From contig QZLH01000166.1 in NCBI GenBank assembly GCA_003833135.1, forward strand, positions 98,773 to 115,000: DNA of 16,228 nt, written 5' to 3'. This stretch comes from Oehlia diaphana (taxonomy: Eukaryota; Glomeromycota; Glomeromycetes; Glomerales; Glomeraceae). The notes under the pieces were generated by a model that was not told the origin of the DNA, did no database searches, and saw nothing but the letters and a program-made list of their open reading frames with translations. Position 1 is the first letter of the stretch; each line of letters starts with the position of its first letter. Positions 1 to 9,201 of the stretch are shown piece by piece. The translations under genes were made by a program, and so were the position numbers.

Positions 1-620
1 TAATATAGAATAATAAAAGTATATATTGTATTTATAAAAATTTTTATTCATATTGTATGTATTTTTTTAATTATATATATGTGTTATATATGTTATATAA
101 CACTAAGTGGCACATCTCTAATTACATACGTATGATTATCCAATGAAAAGAAAATAAAAGGAAGTCAAGTCTTTATCGAAAATTTTACAGGCAAAATATT
201 GGACGAAAAAGATCATTGAGTTTGTAGTTTTCGTGATGCCAAATATTCAAAATATTAGAAATGTTCAAAATATTTCACATGTTTAAAATGTTGAAATATC
301 CCATGAAAACATACCTTACAAAATATGCCTTTCTATTCTTATTGGGATTAGATTGCGTTACATAGAGACTGATTATATAAATATACCATTACTAAATACT
401 AAGTGCGACGGGAAATATCTACTACATAGGAAACGGAAACCGTCCCCATAAAAATTTTTTAGAAAAATGGTCATTTATTGGAATTTTTTCCAGAAAATTT
501 TTTATAGGGCGTTATAAGCCAATTAAAGTTTTCGTTGCAGTATCACATGCGAAACAAAAATATCATTCCTTGACATGTTTATAGTATGAATCTTGATATA
601 TATATATTTATTTTGTTTTT
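1..620. other. Non-coding AT-rich stretch with an imperfect hairpin
   Basis: I see no convincing coding region here. Around 445-510 there is an imperfect hairpin: CCCATAAAAATTTTTT on the left arm faces AAAATTTTTTATAGGG on the right arm, with a short A/T-rich middle. The flanking words (GGAAACGGAAACCGTCCCC and GGGCGTTATAAGCC) are richer in GC than their surroundings. This could be the end of an old transposon or a small palindromic element, but no target duplication is visible. Confidence 0.3.
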
Positions 621-626
621 TATATT

Positions 627-776
627 GATGCCGTTGAGACAGCTAGAAATGCTTTAGTTAAATTGATTGGATCAAGTGTAGAGAGAATTGATTCATTTGA
701 TTCCTTTAGTGATATCAAGAATGCACTTTTGCTGGACGGACATCATATCAAACCTTATTTCGGAGTTCGGGACTAA
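627..776 (+). pseudogene. Short coding-like fragment of unknown family
   Basis: An open stretch of 49 codons ends at TAA 774-776. It reads with protein-like composition (DAVETARNALVKLIGSSVER early on, then DSFDSFSD and LLDGHHIKPYFG), unlike the poly-Asn/Lys/Phe junk of neighbouring frames. No start codon is seen in frame close by; the region upstream is a TATATA/T-rich tract that could be the end of an intron. I do not recognise the family. It may be an exon remnant, possibly linked to the open stretch at 860-964, but no full gene can be assembled. Confidence 0.3.
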
Positions 777-859
777 TAAATAGGAGACTTTAACCAATTC
801 GTGAATCAAATATAAAAAGTATCAATTTCGATAATTTCAATTATAATAATACTTTTTTT

Positions 860-964
860 CAGACATCCGCGAAATTCAAGATTTTAAAAAATTTTAGATT
901 GTCATTGACACAAATGTCATTAAGGAGAGAATTGAGAGAATTAGAAATTTTATTACGAAATTAA
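860..964 (+). pseudogene. Second coding-like fragment after a possible splice acceptor
   Basis: A T-rich tract ending in CAG (860-862) looks like a fungal 3' splice site. It is followed by 33 open codons that end at TAA 962-964, giving a basic and hydrophobic stretch (TSAKFKILKN, then RRELRELEILLRN). The alternation of leucine and charged residues suggests a short helix. It could be the last exon of the fragment at 627-776. I cannot find a matching donor that keeps a sensible frame, so it is equally likely to be a chance ORF. Confidence 0.2.
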
Positions 965-1499
965 AAAAAAAAAAACTTTTTTTTCTAGATAAATAATTTG
1001 TATTTATTCCACTTTTTTGAACTTTTTTTTTTACTTTCCCTAGATTAATTTTGATAATTAGTACGTTTTTATTTTAATGGTCTCAAAAGATTAAATAAAA
1101 CCATGTTACGAATTGACTTTAATAAATCTTAGATCTGGATGCAGTAAAATCTCCAAAAAAAGCCAATGTAATAAAGTATCTTGCATATTTATCACTGCGA
1201 ACCGGACCAATGGTCAATGGACCAATTTCTTATAAGTAAAATTGTATAAAGCAAAGTACCCAGATTACTAAAATTGTACTTTTTTATGAATCAAAAAAAT
1301 ATATTTATTATTTGTTCAAAATAAACCACTGACATATTTTCAAAAGCTTATTTAAAAATACTAGAAAGCCAAATATTAAATAAAATTCCCCCGGCCCCCC
1401 TTTTTTTCAAAAAAAAAAAAAAAAGTTTAATTTTAGACTATTATAATTTACTTCCGCAAATTTAACGATAGTGAAATCTGAATTCTTGACACCTAGTTT

Positions 1500-2729
1500 T
1501 CGTTTAATAGTGTAGCAGCGAATTATGGTAGTGCAAATGACGATACAATATATTTTATAAATAATGAAAAGGATAAAACATTACCCCAGTTTTAACTTTT
1601 TAATAAAAAAGATAATTCATGACATTCATATTCACAACAAAATATATCAGGTGAAAGACCTATCGGTAGAAATCAAATGAGACCTATAACTGTTCAAAAT
1701 GGTAAAATATATTTACTTGCCGGTTTTTCTTTGAAAATGTAAATCGTAAGGAGGAAGTTTATTTTTGATACAATAAATTCATCTTGTGTACTAGACCATA
1801 ATATATTTACTAGTATGTTAAGAGTTGAGTATTCCGCTACTCTATTACCAAATGGTACAATAGTTTATATGGGTGGAAAGGATCCTAAGGATTCTCCTGG
1901 TAAATCCGTCGCTGATGGTTTTCGTGTAGTACATTTACTGTATATAATACTATTGATAATACTTGGAAATCACAAAACACTTTTGGTGATTCTATCCCAA
2001 ATGGTGATAATGGTATATCTTTCTGTACTTGGATTAGATGGTTTTAGAATAATCGTTTTTGGTGGTGTTAATACTATTGATAATAAAATGTTATATGTAT
2101 AGGATACCACAAATTATAATTGGTATGAACCAATAGTTTCAGGAGAAAGTCCCACCATAAAACGTTTTGATCATACTGCCAATATAATTGGAAGATATAT
2201 GGTCATAGCATTTGGTAAGTGAAAAATAAAATAAATTTGAATTGTCGATTAATTAGTCTTTTTTTTTTTTTTAAAGAAAAAGTTTATTTTACATTATTTC
2301 TTATTTATAATATTTTAATACTATTCTTTATTGTATAAGGTTCTGGGTAGGTTCTGGTACTAATTTTAATTTTACATATAGAAATGATGTACTTTTACTT
2401 GATATTGGTTTGGTGATCCTTCAAATTATATTTGGACCACTTATTTTGATCCTAATGCTGTTATACCATCTCAACCATGAATCATCATCACCTCAACCAT
2501 CATCAACTCAATATAACAATAATTGGTGTAGTATGTGGTGTCTTAGGTATTACTTGTATTACATCATTAAGTATCTTATAAAATATTAACAACTTTTCCC
2601 ATTCCTGGTAATGGTGAAAATGTAAAGAGTGATTCATCCAGAGCATCCGAAAGTAGTTATTAAAATAATAATAATAAAAGAATTATAGAATTATTGATTT
2701 GGAATTATGAAGAATTAGGAATAAATTAA
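1500..2729 (+). pseudogene. Kelch-repeat membrane protein pseudogene (one intron)
   Basis: Successive pieces in different frames match the order of a kelch beta-propeller protein: a blade with IYLLAGF, one with SATLLPNGTIVYMGG, one with LDGFRIIVFGG, then RFDHTANIIGRYMVIAFGSG and DVLLLDIG. After these come a Ser/Pro/Thr linker (SSPQPSSTQYN), a transmembrane-like segment (IIGVVCGVLGITCITSLSIL) and a tail ending near SSRASESSY at TAA 2661-2663; the same frame stays open to 2729. Such propeller-plus-single-TM proteins form large families in Glomeromycotina. Damage includes in-frame stops at 1593, 1740 and within ...NKMLYV (about 2100), frame changes near 1940, 2030, 2400 and 2510, and no clear N-terminus. 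The family assignment is firm and the loss of function is very likely. Sequencing error could explain one break, not all of them. Confidence 0.8.
2215..2350 (+). other. Surviving intron of the kelch pseudogene
   Basis: A canonical GTAAGT donor at 2215 follows ...GCATTTG. An AG acceptor at 2349-2350 precedes GTTCTGGTACT, and joining the two restores the expected AFGSG reading. The acceptor is preceded by a near-copy, GTTCTGGGTAG at 2340-2350, whose own upstream AG (2338-2339) would put a stop codon (TAG) into the frame. The intron is 136 bp and includes a T-run. Confidence 0.65.
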
Positions 2730-3768
2730 AAATTAAAAATTTAAAAAAAAAATAAAAAATAAAAATAAAAAAAAAAAAATTTTTTATTTATTTGTATAAT
2801 AAAAAAATATTAAATATTACTTACTATTCATAAAAAAATTATTATTTATTATTTATTATTTATTTTAACTTTAATGAATTTTAACTTCAATTATTTTAAT
2901 TATTTTCTAACGAACCGGAGTTTCGTCATTTATTTAGTTAAAGTTAAAAAAAAAATACATACATATATATTATATATTATACTAAAAATGAAAAATAAAA
3001 TTTCCGGAAAAAAAAAATTTTATCTTGTTTAATTTACTATATTAAAATATTTGACGGATAATCATTTACACAAAAAAAAAATTTTAATTTTTTTTTTTTT
3101 TGATTGTTCTTACGATACAAATGTTGGTACTTTCCTAATATGATAATCTATCAAAATAACAAATAAAATAAAGGAAAATAATTCAACCATTGAAATGAGA
3201 GAGATAACAAAACGTTTAATAATAAAAAACAGATAATAAAATAAACAATATCTCACCCCTGGCTCCCTTGTAATCGGTTACACCTTGTTATAATTTGTTA
3301 AAAGTAAAAAAAAAACTAAACTTTAATTGAATTATACCCTTTATTTTTAAAGGTAATACTGAAATTTTATTAGCTGTTTAATGAATCCCGTTTTATGGTA
3401 TTCATTCAAACTTTTTTACTCATGAATCATTAGAAAACATTACAAAATCATGACACAAAAAAAAAAAAAAAATTATTTTAAGGTAAACATTAAACATTGT
3501 AAACAATCAGTAAAAGATGATGAAGATAACCCTAAGAAATCCTTTTTTTGATCATCAAATTGGTAAATTGTAATCTTTTCCTTCTTCAATTGATTCCAAT
3601 ATTCTCAATTATTTCTTGCTTACATAATTTAACCAATTTAACCTCGCTTATTAGAATAGATGATCATCGATTAGCATTAATAATAATACTATAATAGTAT
3701 AAATGAGTAAAATTATATAATATCCGTAAAAAGAACAATATATTAAAATAAAATTTTGATATAATCGG
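2730..3768. other. Non-coding AT-rich stretch
   Basis: This stretch holds A/T homopolymers, TTTATTATTTATT-type simple repeats (about 2840-2865) and no gene that I can support. A short open run around 3482-3550 (acidic and lysine-rich, SVKDDEDNPKKS) is too short to call. It lies 3' of the kelch pseudogene, and there is no clear polyadenylation context. Confidence 0.4.
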
Positions 3769-3789
3769 AGATATACAGTATTTGATATC

Positions 3790-3835
3790 GCAATATAACT
3801 TTTATTTATTAGACGTTGCAATATAACTTTTATTT
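3790..3835 (+). repeat. 28-bp direct duplication
   Basis: GCAATATAACTTTTATTT occurs at 3790-3807 and again, perfectly, at 3818-3835, a period of 28 bp. It sits just inside the left arm of the inverted-repeat block and directly before the minisatellite. Confidence 0.8.
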
Positions 3836-3842
3836 CTTATAT

Positions 3843-4050
3843 CGATCGCCAATTCGGTATAAATTCGCAATTCGTATAAATTCGCAAATTCGTATAAATT
3901 CGCGAAATTCGTATGAATTCACTAATTCGATGTAAATTCTCGTATAAATTCACTAATTCGTGTATAAAATTCGCTAATTCTTATTGAATTCGCCAGTTCG
4001 TATAAATTTGCCTAGTATAAATTTGTCGATCGTATAAATCGCCAATTCGT
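3843..4050 (+). repeat. Degenerate minisatellite, unit about ATTCGTATAAATTCGC
   Basis: About twelve imperfect copies of a 14-20 bp unit, centred on TTCGTATAAATTCGC, run head to tail. Variants include ATTCACTAATTCG, ATTCGCCAGTTCG and TTTGCCTAGTATAAA. Copies vary in length and sequence, so the array is old. TCGCCAATTCG occurs at both ends (near 3845 and 4039). Confidence 0.85.
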
Positions 4051-4090
4051 GATCCGGCAGATTAGCAGATCATTATACTGTATATCTTGG

Positions 4091-4157
4091 CGAATCGAAA
4101 GAAATTCATTACAAAATTACGGGATGAATCAAAGAAATTTCATTACAAATTATAGCC
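4091..4157 (+). repeat. 34-bp imperfect tandem duplication
   Basis: Two adjacent copies share the order GAATC-AAAGAAAT-TTCATTACAAA-TTA, at about 4091-4124 and 4125-4157. They lie just outside the right arm of the inverted-repeat block. No coding potential is seen. Confidence 0.7.
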
Positions 4158-4795
4158 GAAATAATATATGATAATAAAGTTGTGTGTAAAACTTTGTAAT
4201 CGCGGAATATAATCATTGTTTGAATAAGAATGTTGAGTATTGCCATCCGGTTGTTGAATTACTTTTTAAAGTTTGAATCGCTTACAATCAGATCATAGCA
4301 TTATGGCAAATGTTGTAACCGTAATGCCATATATCATAATACCATGAATCAGCATGAAATTGGGAAAGTATTTTTTTTATCAGAAAGTATTTTTTCAACC
4401 TTTGATAAACTGTAAATTAGAAGCAAGAGTCTTAAAATCAGTACAATGTCAAAGAAAAAAACGACATGATAATTGTAATTCAATAAAGGTAATATTTCGT
4501 ACCATACATAGAAAACAATGTGAAAAACAAAAATCCTAATTCAGTACATTGTCAATTGTAGAAACCTTTTCGAGCATTCATTGATCTATGTCATACAAAC
4601 GTATTTTTTCACAATGGTTAAATAATTTACAACCAATTATCTTCATTTTTTCCATCATAAAAGAAAAAAACAAATCGTTGTAAATTATTAATGTTATCAG
4701 TAATTTCTGCCAAGTTTCTGCCATTGTACAAGATGATATTAAAAAAAATATATATGTACACATACGCATATAGTAGATAGCATTGAACTGAAGAT
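4158..4795. other. No supported gene
   Basis: Several short ORFs overlap here on both strands, but their composition (runs of F, K, N, I) is that of AT-rich noise. A perfect 7-bp inverted pair, TATGGCA and TGCCATA, at about 4302-4332 could form a small hairpin. Nothing else stands out. Confidence 0.35.
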
Positions 4796-5271
4796 ATGAA
4801 TGAGAAGAAAGTGATTTCTTCGTTTGTTTTTGACGAAGCTATTAAATTAGAATATAAAGGAAACATAAATTTGGTTCAGTTCAACGTGTAGGTATGAATT
4901 TTAATTATGGAATAGTAATAATGGAGATTTCTTGGACATTATATATAACTATATGTTTTTTTTTTTAATTAGGATGTTTTTGTTTCAAGGATTTTAAATG
5001 CATTCACGCATCATTTTAGAAGCATTCATTCACAATTTCACATCCATTTCATATTTCATAAATAGAAGTTTACCGGGACCTTGTGTTATCGAAATTATTG
5101 AATCGATTGCGCATGTTGTATTTAAACAACTGGTAAGGTTTCCTAAAAATCTGTAAAAAGTTTCATATCTTTATCATTTTTTCTTTAAATAAAGGAGGAC
5201 TATATATTGAAGCTACAGTAATATTCGGTGATTTACATAATTTCATTCGAAGTAGCTCAATCAAATTGTGA
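4796..5271 (+). pseudogene. String of coding-like fragments, unknown family
   Basis: Three short open stretches look protein-like. The first, 4796-4891, has 31 codons from ATG (MNEKKVISSFVFDEAIKLEY...) and meets a stop right before GTATGA, a possible donor. The second, 4998-5156, has 52 codons and contains HNFTSISYFINRSLPGPC and ESIAHVVFKQL, with GTAAGG after KQL as a possible donor. The third, 5191-5271, contains GGLYIEATVIFGDLHNF. A T-rich tract ending in TTAG lies at about 4960-4973. Simple splicing of these pieces leaves stops or a frame mismatch, so I read this as a decayed gene rather than a working one. The family is not recognised. Confidence 0.35.
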
Positions 5272-5310
5272 ATTTCTTGTTCCTCCTAAAAATTAATTAC
5301 TACTATGGGT

Positions 5311-5485
5311 ATTAGGACACTGTCAGATATTACCTAATATCACTTTAATATAAGAGCTTACCTCCTCTCTTCTAGGTAAGATATATTATATATATAATTC
5401 CTTATATAGTATTGTATGTAACCTAAGATCTTTAGTTACCCCCCCTCCCCCTAAAATATTAGGTAATATCTGACAGCACCCTAAT
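5311..5485. mobile_element. MITE-like element with 30-bp terminal inverted repeats
   Basis: The first 30 bases (ATTAGGACACTGTCAGATAT..., to 5340) are the reverse complement of the last 30 (...ATATCTGACAGCACCCTAAT, 5456-5485) with three mismatches, all within the GGACACT/GGGTGCT portion. The 175-bp element is non-coding and has a C-run (ACCCCCCCTCCCCC) beside the right arm. Size, long arms and lack of coding are typical of a MITE, a non-autonomous DNA transposon. A target duplication is not clear, so the superfamily is left open. It splits a region of coding-like fragments. Confidence 0.75.
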
Positions 5486-5662
5486 CATATTAAAATATTA
5501 TTAGATAATAGAGACACCAATCAAAAATTTAAAGATCAAACAATGGGAGAAATTCACTGATAATAGAAAATTAGGTATGTTGCCAATTCATACCAGCTCA
5601 TTTGAGTATTATTTTATTAGAGCATTTTTTTTACAGCTTTTTTAATAATAAAAAAAAAAAAA
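5486..5662 (+). other. Possible exon and intron upstream of the 5663 ORF
   Basis: Open stretches with protein-like composition run to about 5575, in two frames (IKNLKIKQWEKFTDNRKL and LLDNRDTNQKFKDQTMGEIH). A GTATGT donor-like word follows at 5576, and a T-rich tract ending in ACAG lies at about 5625-5636. This would be a 61-bp intron, an ordinary size for a fungus. The link to the ORF at 5663 is inference only. Confidence 0.25.
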
Positions 5663-5932
5663 ATGAAAATTACTAAAATTACTATTAATAGATCGATTAG
5701 CGATTTATTTTTTCAAGCATCTCCAAATTATATTGGAAAAGAAGTATTGTAGGAAGACTTTTGGTATGCTACTTTAACACCTACTTTAAACACACTAAAT
5801 ACAATTCAAAGAGGTCAATCTAGATTTGTAGTAATGGACGAAATTATTAAGGAATTCTGCAATTTACTTTGTATAACTAAATATATGACGTTACAATTAC
5901 ATCGGAAAAAAATATTAGAAGAGAAAAAATAA
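5663..5932 (+). pseudogene. 89-codon ORF with one internal TAG, unknown family
   Basis: From ATG 5663 the frame is open for 89 codons to TAA 5930-5932, except for a single TAG at 5750-5752 (codon 30). The sequence on both sides is protein-like: SISDLFFQASPNYIGKEVL before the stop, then EDFWYATLTPTLNTLN, RGQSRFVVMDEIIKEFCNLL and a basic C-terminus ending RKKILEEKK. The even coding quality across the stop suggests either a recent point mutation or a sequencing error. No domain is recognised. It lies 3' of the MITE-like element and may be the 3' part of the same decayed gene as the fragments at 4796-5271. Confidence 0.45.
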
Positions 5933-5939
5933 TCATAAA

Positions 5940-7740
5940 TAATAAGAATATTCATTTATTCCCTTTTTTTTTCTTGCAATTTGACTACGCAAAAGATTCT
6001 TGCTTAGAAATCAAAATTTTTCGTGATAATCAATCCAAAAATGGAAGATGATAATTAAAAATTCGTAAATAATTTCCCGATCGGATCGGATAAATTATAT
6101 GAAAATCAACCGAAAAATTCGAAAAAGAAATATTAATAATCATATTTAGAATAATTTAATATTATTTGTTGAAGATAGAGTTTGAACTAATGAAGATTAA
6201 AAAAAAAAAAATGTCGCGAAAACATGTCAAAAGTTTGTTATACGTAATACGTTAGTTTTTATCAGATGTAACAGATGTAAAAAAAAGGAAAGAAAAAAAA
6301 ACCAAAAGAATTTAATTTAATTCGTACATAACTGACAAACAAATATATCTTCGGATCGGAAGAGCATAATAATCTACCGTTTATATATACATTATATAAA
6401 AAAAATATACAAAATGGATATATAGTATATGTAATTACATATGTATTGTGCATTATATACTGTATACACACATTACACAGTATATATATATATATATATT
6501 GTGTATTTTAATACTCCCTTTTCTTGGCAAACTTACCAACTAAAAGGATATATTAATAACAAATATGCAAGATGTAATCGAAATCATGCATCAACATTTT
6601 CTGTTCAACTAAATAAGAGGAGGACGAAGCGCAATATATCAAGAACGGATTCATATTAACTGCGCAAAAAAATAACTGCGTAAAAAACTAGCAAAAATAT
6701 TTAGAATACCATTGTAGATTTTTTTTTTATAATATAATAAAATTCTCATTATTATTCATATGAATGATTTGTCATTTTTGGTTATTATTGGTTTAATTTT
6801 TTTCTTAAAGGAAAAGATAAAAAATCGAATTAGTATTAGTTAAAAAATATTATAATATACATTTTAATCGTTTGTATTTTCGGCTTCAATCAATGCCGAC
6901 CATTTTTTTAAGAAAAATAATTTATCCGAATCCGGTTTGCGCAGTATTTCGGAAACGGTTCCTATTTTGAGGAAATGACGCGAAATGATTTGTAATTTTT
7001 ATGTACTGCGGGGTTGGGCGCTAATATCTTACTACGCCTTGCTTTCTATAATTTCACAAATATGGTAAGTATGATGTAAATCTAGAACATTGTTTTATAT
7101 TCAAATTTAGTATCATTGTAGAAATAATCCTTTGGAATAATAAACACGCTCCATATATATTATAAGAATCAAAACATCATTTTGCGGCTTGAAATGGCTT
7201 GACTTTTATTTATTCTATGTATAATGAAAGATGACGTTGAAATGATCAATTAATATATTTCCTTATTCAGTATTATCTGGATAACATCTATTTCGGATAT
7301 AATTTTTCCGAATAAATTTGAGAATTTTTTTTATTTTATTTAAAAAATTCTAAAGTTCGATAAAAATTTTGTTGGTTTATTTGTTGTACAATTAATTTAA
7401 ATTTACACCGGAAAATTATATTGCCTCCTCTTTAAACTTTATTTATTTAATTCCCTTTTTTTTATACTAATTATTATAAAAATTGAAATCTTTTTTAACA
7501 ATTAAAAGATTTTTTTTTTTTTTTTATCAAATGTGTTACGATCCAAGATGATGAATCTTTTCCCGTGTGTTACTTATCGTCTTTCTAACAAAGTAAAATA
7601 TAAAATACAGTTTTGGCTTTGATTATAAATTTTTAAAAAAATATAAAAGGAGTTGGAATTTTCTTTTGGATTTTTTCATTCCAGTTTTTTTTCCCATAAA
7701 TTTTTTTTTTTTTTAAAAAAAAAAAATAAAATAAAATCTT
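5940..7740. other. No supported gene; weak inverted-repeat pair
   Basis: The ORFs here are low-complexity. ACTGCGCAAA at 6659-6668 is exactly inverted as TTTGCGCAGT at 6936-6945, and AACTGCG recurs at 6674. The segment 6885-7060 is noticeably richer in GC than its surroundings (words such as GAATCCGGTTTGCGCAG and CTGCGGGGTTGGGCGC) and ends in a donor-like GGTAAGTATG at 7065. It could be an old element or an unrecognised untranslated exon. A TACTGTATACAC...ACAGTATA hairpin lies at 6458-6487. Confidence 0.3.
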
Positions 7741-7749
7741 CCCTCTAAT

Positions 7750-7750
<1 letters not shown>

Positions 7751-7785
<35 letters not shown>

Positions 7786-7808
7786 AAAAAAAAAAAAAAA
7801 AAAAAAAA
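7751..7808. repeat. Poly(A) tract
   Basis: Two A-runs (7751-7782 and about 7786-7808) are split by GTT. Length may be unreliable in the assembly. There is no gene in the vicinity. Confidence 0.9.
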
Positions 7809-8333
7809 TATATCAATAATATTATAATAATAATTATAAAACAATTTTTTTTTTAATCTCGCATGTTACAGAATTTTCTCTTTTTTGATCTTTTATTGGA
7901 AAGTTAATGAAATAATTTTTTATTATTTTTTTTTTTTTATTTTTGCGAAAACAATTAATTTCCTAATATCGTACAAAACTTATCACGTACAATTTGTATA
8001 CATCATTAATGCATAATAGGTATCACACAGACATAAGTATTTGCAGTTTGATATACAAATATTTTGTTCATATATGTAATAATTTTTTTGTCCTTTTCTT
8101 TTAGGAATTTTCAATGAAAAAAAATTTTTTTCGTTTTTTTTTTTTTTTATTTTAATAAAAAAAAAAAAAAAAAAAAATAATTTTTAATTATAACATATGT
8201 ATACATATAATATAAATATATATATATATATAACAAATTCGAATTATTTTTATTACCATAATTTTATGATTATGTAATTTTGTTTACAGATTTGTTTGTC
8301 CGATATAATTGAGAAAAAAAAAAAAAAATATAA

Positions 8334-8335
<2 letters not shown>
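7809..8335. other. Non-coding, homopolymer-rich
   Basis: Long T and A runs, a TATATA run near 8217-8232 and no ORF with protein-like composition. I see no other structure. Confidence 0.4.

Positions 8336-8374
<39 letters not shown>
8336..8374. repeat. Poly(A) tract
   Basis: An uninterrupted A-run of about 39 bases. It marks the edge of a somewhat less biased segment that begins GCAATGTAAATCTCGGG. Confidence 0.9.
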
Positions 8375-8375
<1 letters not shown>

Positions 8376-8407
8376 CAATGTAAATCTCGGGTTATCAGAA
8401 TAAAGAG

Positions 8408-8462
8408 AACAATGATTGTTATGTTTTATGCCAAAGAATTTGAATATGATATCATGACGTCA
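8408..8462. promoter_or_regulatory. Palindromic HMG-type and CRE-type sites
   Basis: AACAATgATTGTT at 8408-8420 is a perfect inverted pair of AACAAT, the core bound by many SOX/MATA-type HMG boxes. TGACGTCA at 8455-8462 is the full palindromic site bound by CREB/ATF-type bZIP proteins. Both could occur by chance and neither is next to a known start. The call rests on sequence match only. Confidence 0.2.
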
Positions 8463-9185
8463 GAGCACAACACGTTTCTTTAACAAAGGTTACAAAAAAT
8501 TTATCATATGTTTTTATAAAAAATCATTTTTTTTTTTTTTTTAGGTGAATAAGGATGAGTAAAAATGATGAGTAATAATGATTAATATTTTTTACCTTTT
8601 AAATCTTAAACGTCATTTTTTATTTACTATGTAAACCCTTTATGGAAAATTATGGATAACGTGAAGTTTCACTTATTGTAACTTCCGTAGTCTGTACTTG
8701 CTTATATAATAATAATTAATTTTGGAAAATAAAAATATGTTTTTAGAAAATAATATTTTTTTTTCTTAATATTAAAGAGAAACAAAGAATTATCGCTTAT
8801 AAGTTATAACGATGAATTATGTAACAGGATTTATTTATTGTCCGCATTTTTTTCATATGATTGCCCATTCTTAAAATATTACATTAAATGAATCATAAAT
8901 TTTTGGATTTAAAAGAATAAAGATTTTTTATAATCCTTTATCGTAATTAACTTCCTTGATTTGTATTTTAGTCATTTTAGCCCTCGGCTAGTCGGCTTAA
9001 AACATAAAGAAATCAATTTTCTTGGAACTTATTGATGCGTCCCAAAACGTACTACTTGAGTACTGCAAAGTTTCACACATGTAAAGGATTATGCATGCAT
9101 TATAACTTTATTTGACTAAGCTTGACATATTTAGAGAGGGATGTTCCAAATTTTTTGCCTATTTTAGAACACATCAATAACGAAA

Positions 9186-9201
9186 ACCCGACATGTCGGG
9201 T
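9186..9201. repeat. 16-bp perfect palindrome
   Basis: ACCCGACATGTCGGGT reads the same on both strands and has strong GC arms in very AT-rich surroundings. It is followed by TATTGCATGC. It may be a binding site for a dimeric regulator or a transposon hairpin. Confidence 0.7.

Larger units (their letters stand above)
3769..4087. mobile_element. 319-bp inverted-repeat-bounded block with internal minisatellite
   Basis: AGATATACAGTAT at 3769-3781 is exactly inverted as ATACTGTATATCT at 4075-4087, and looser similarity continues inward for about 8 bases. Between the arms lie a 28-bp duplication and a degenerate minisatellite. No coding capacity is present. The form suggests a small non-autonomous DNA element or MITE-like repeat, but no clean target-site duplication flanks the arms, so mobility is an inference. 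Confidence 0.45.

Noticed and set aside
1815..2102. 95-codon ORF as a gene of its own
   Set aside because: It is a segment of the kelch pseudogene whose middle runs out of frame (the HLLYIILLIILG portion) and comes back by chance.
4354..4539. 61-codon plus-strand ORF rich in Lys, Gln and Cys
   Set aside because: No family features. Composition fits A-rich DNA read in one frame, and no splice or promoter context supports it.
4578..4866. Two overlapping minus-strand ORFs of 63 and 79 codons
   Set aside because: Poly-Phe and Ile/Tyr-rich composition from A/T runs. They overlap each other in different frames and oppose the better plus-strand fragment at 4796.
6262..6659. Opposed 69- and 72-codon ORFs
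   Set aside because: They arise from TATATA and poly(A) stretches. YIYIYI-type sequence has no protein-like pattern.
9186..9201. Helitron 3' hairpin
   Set aside because: No CTRR terminus follows the palindrome at the usual distance on either strand.
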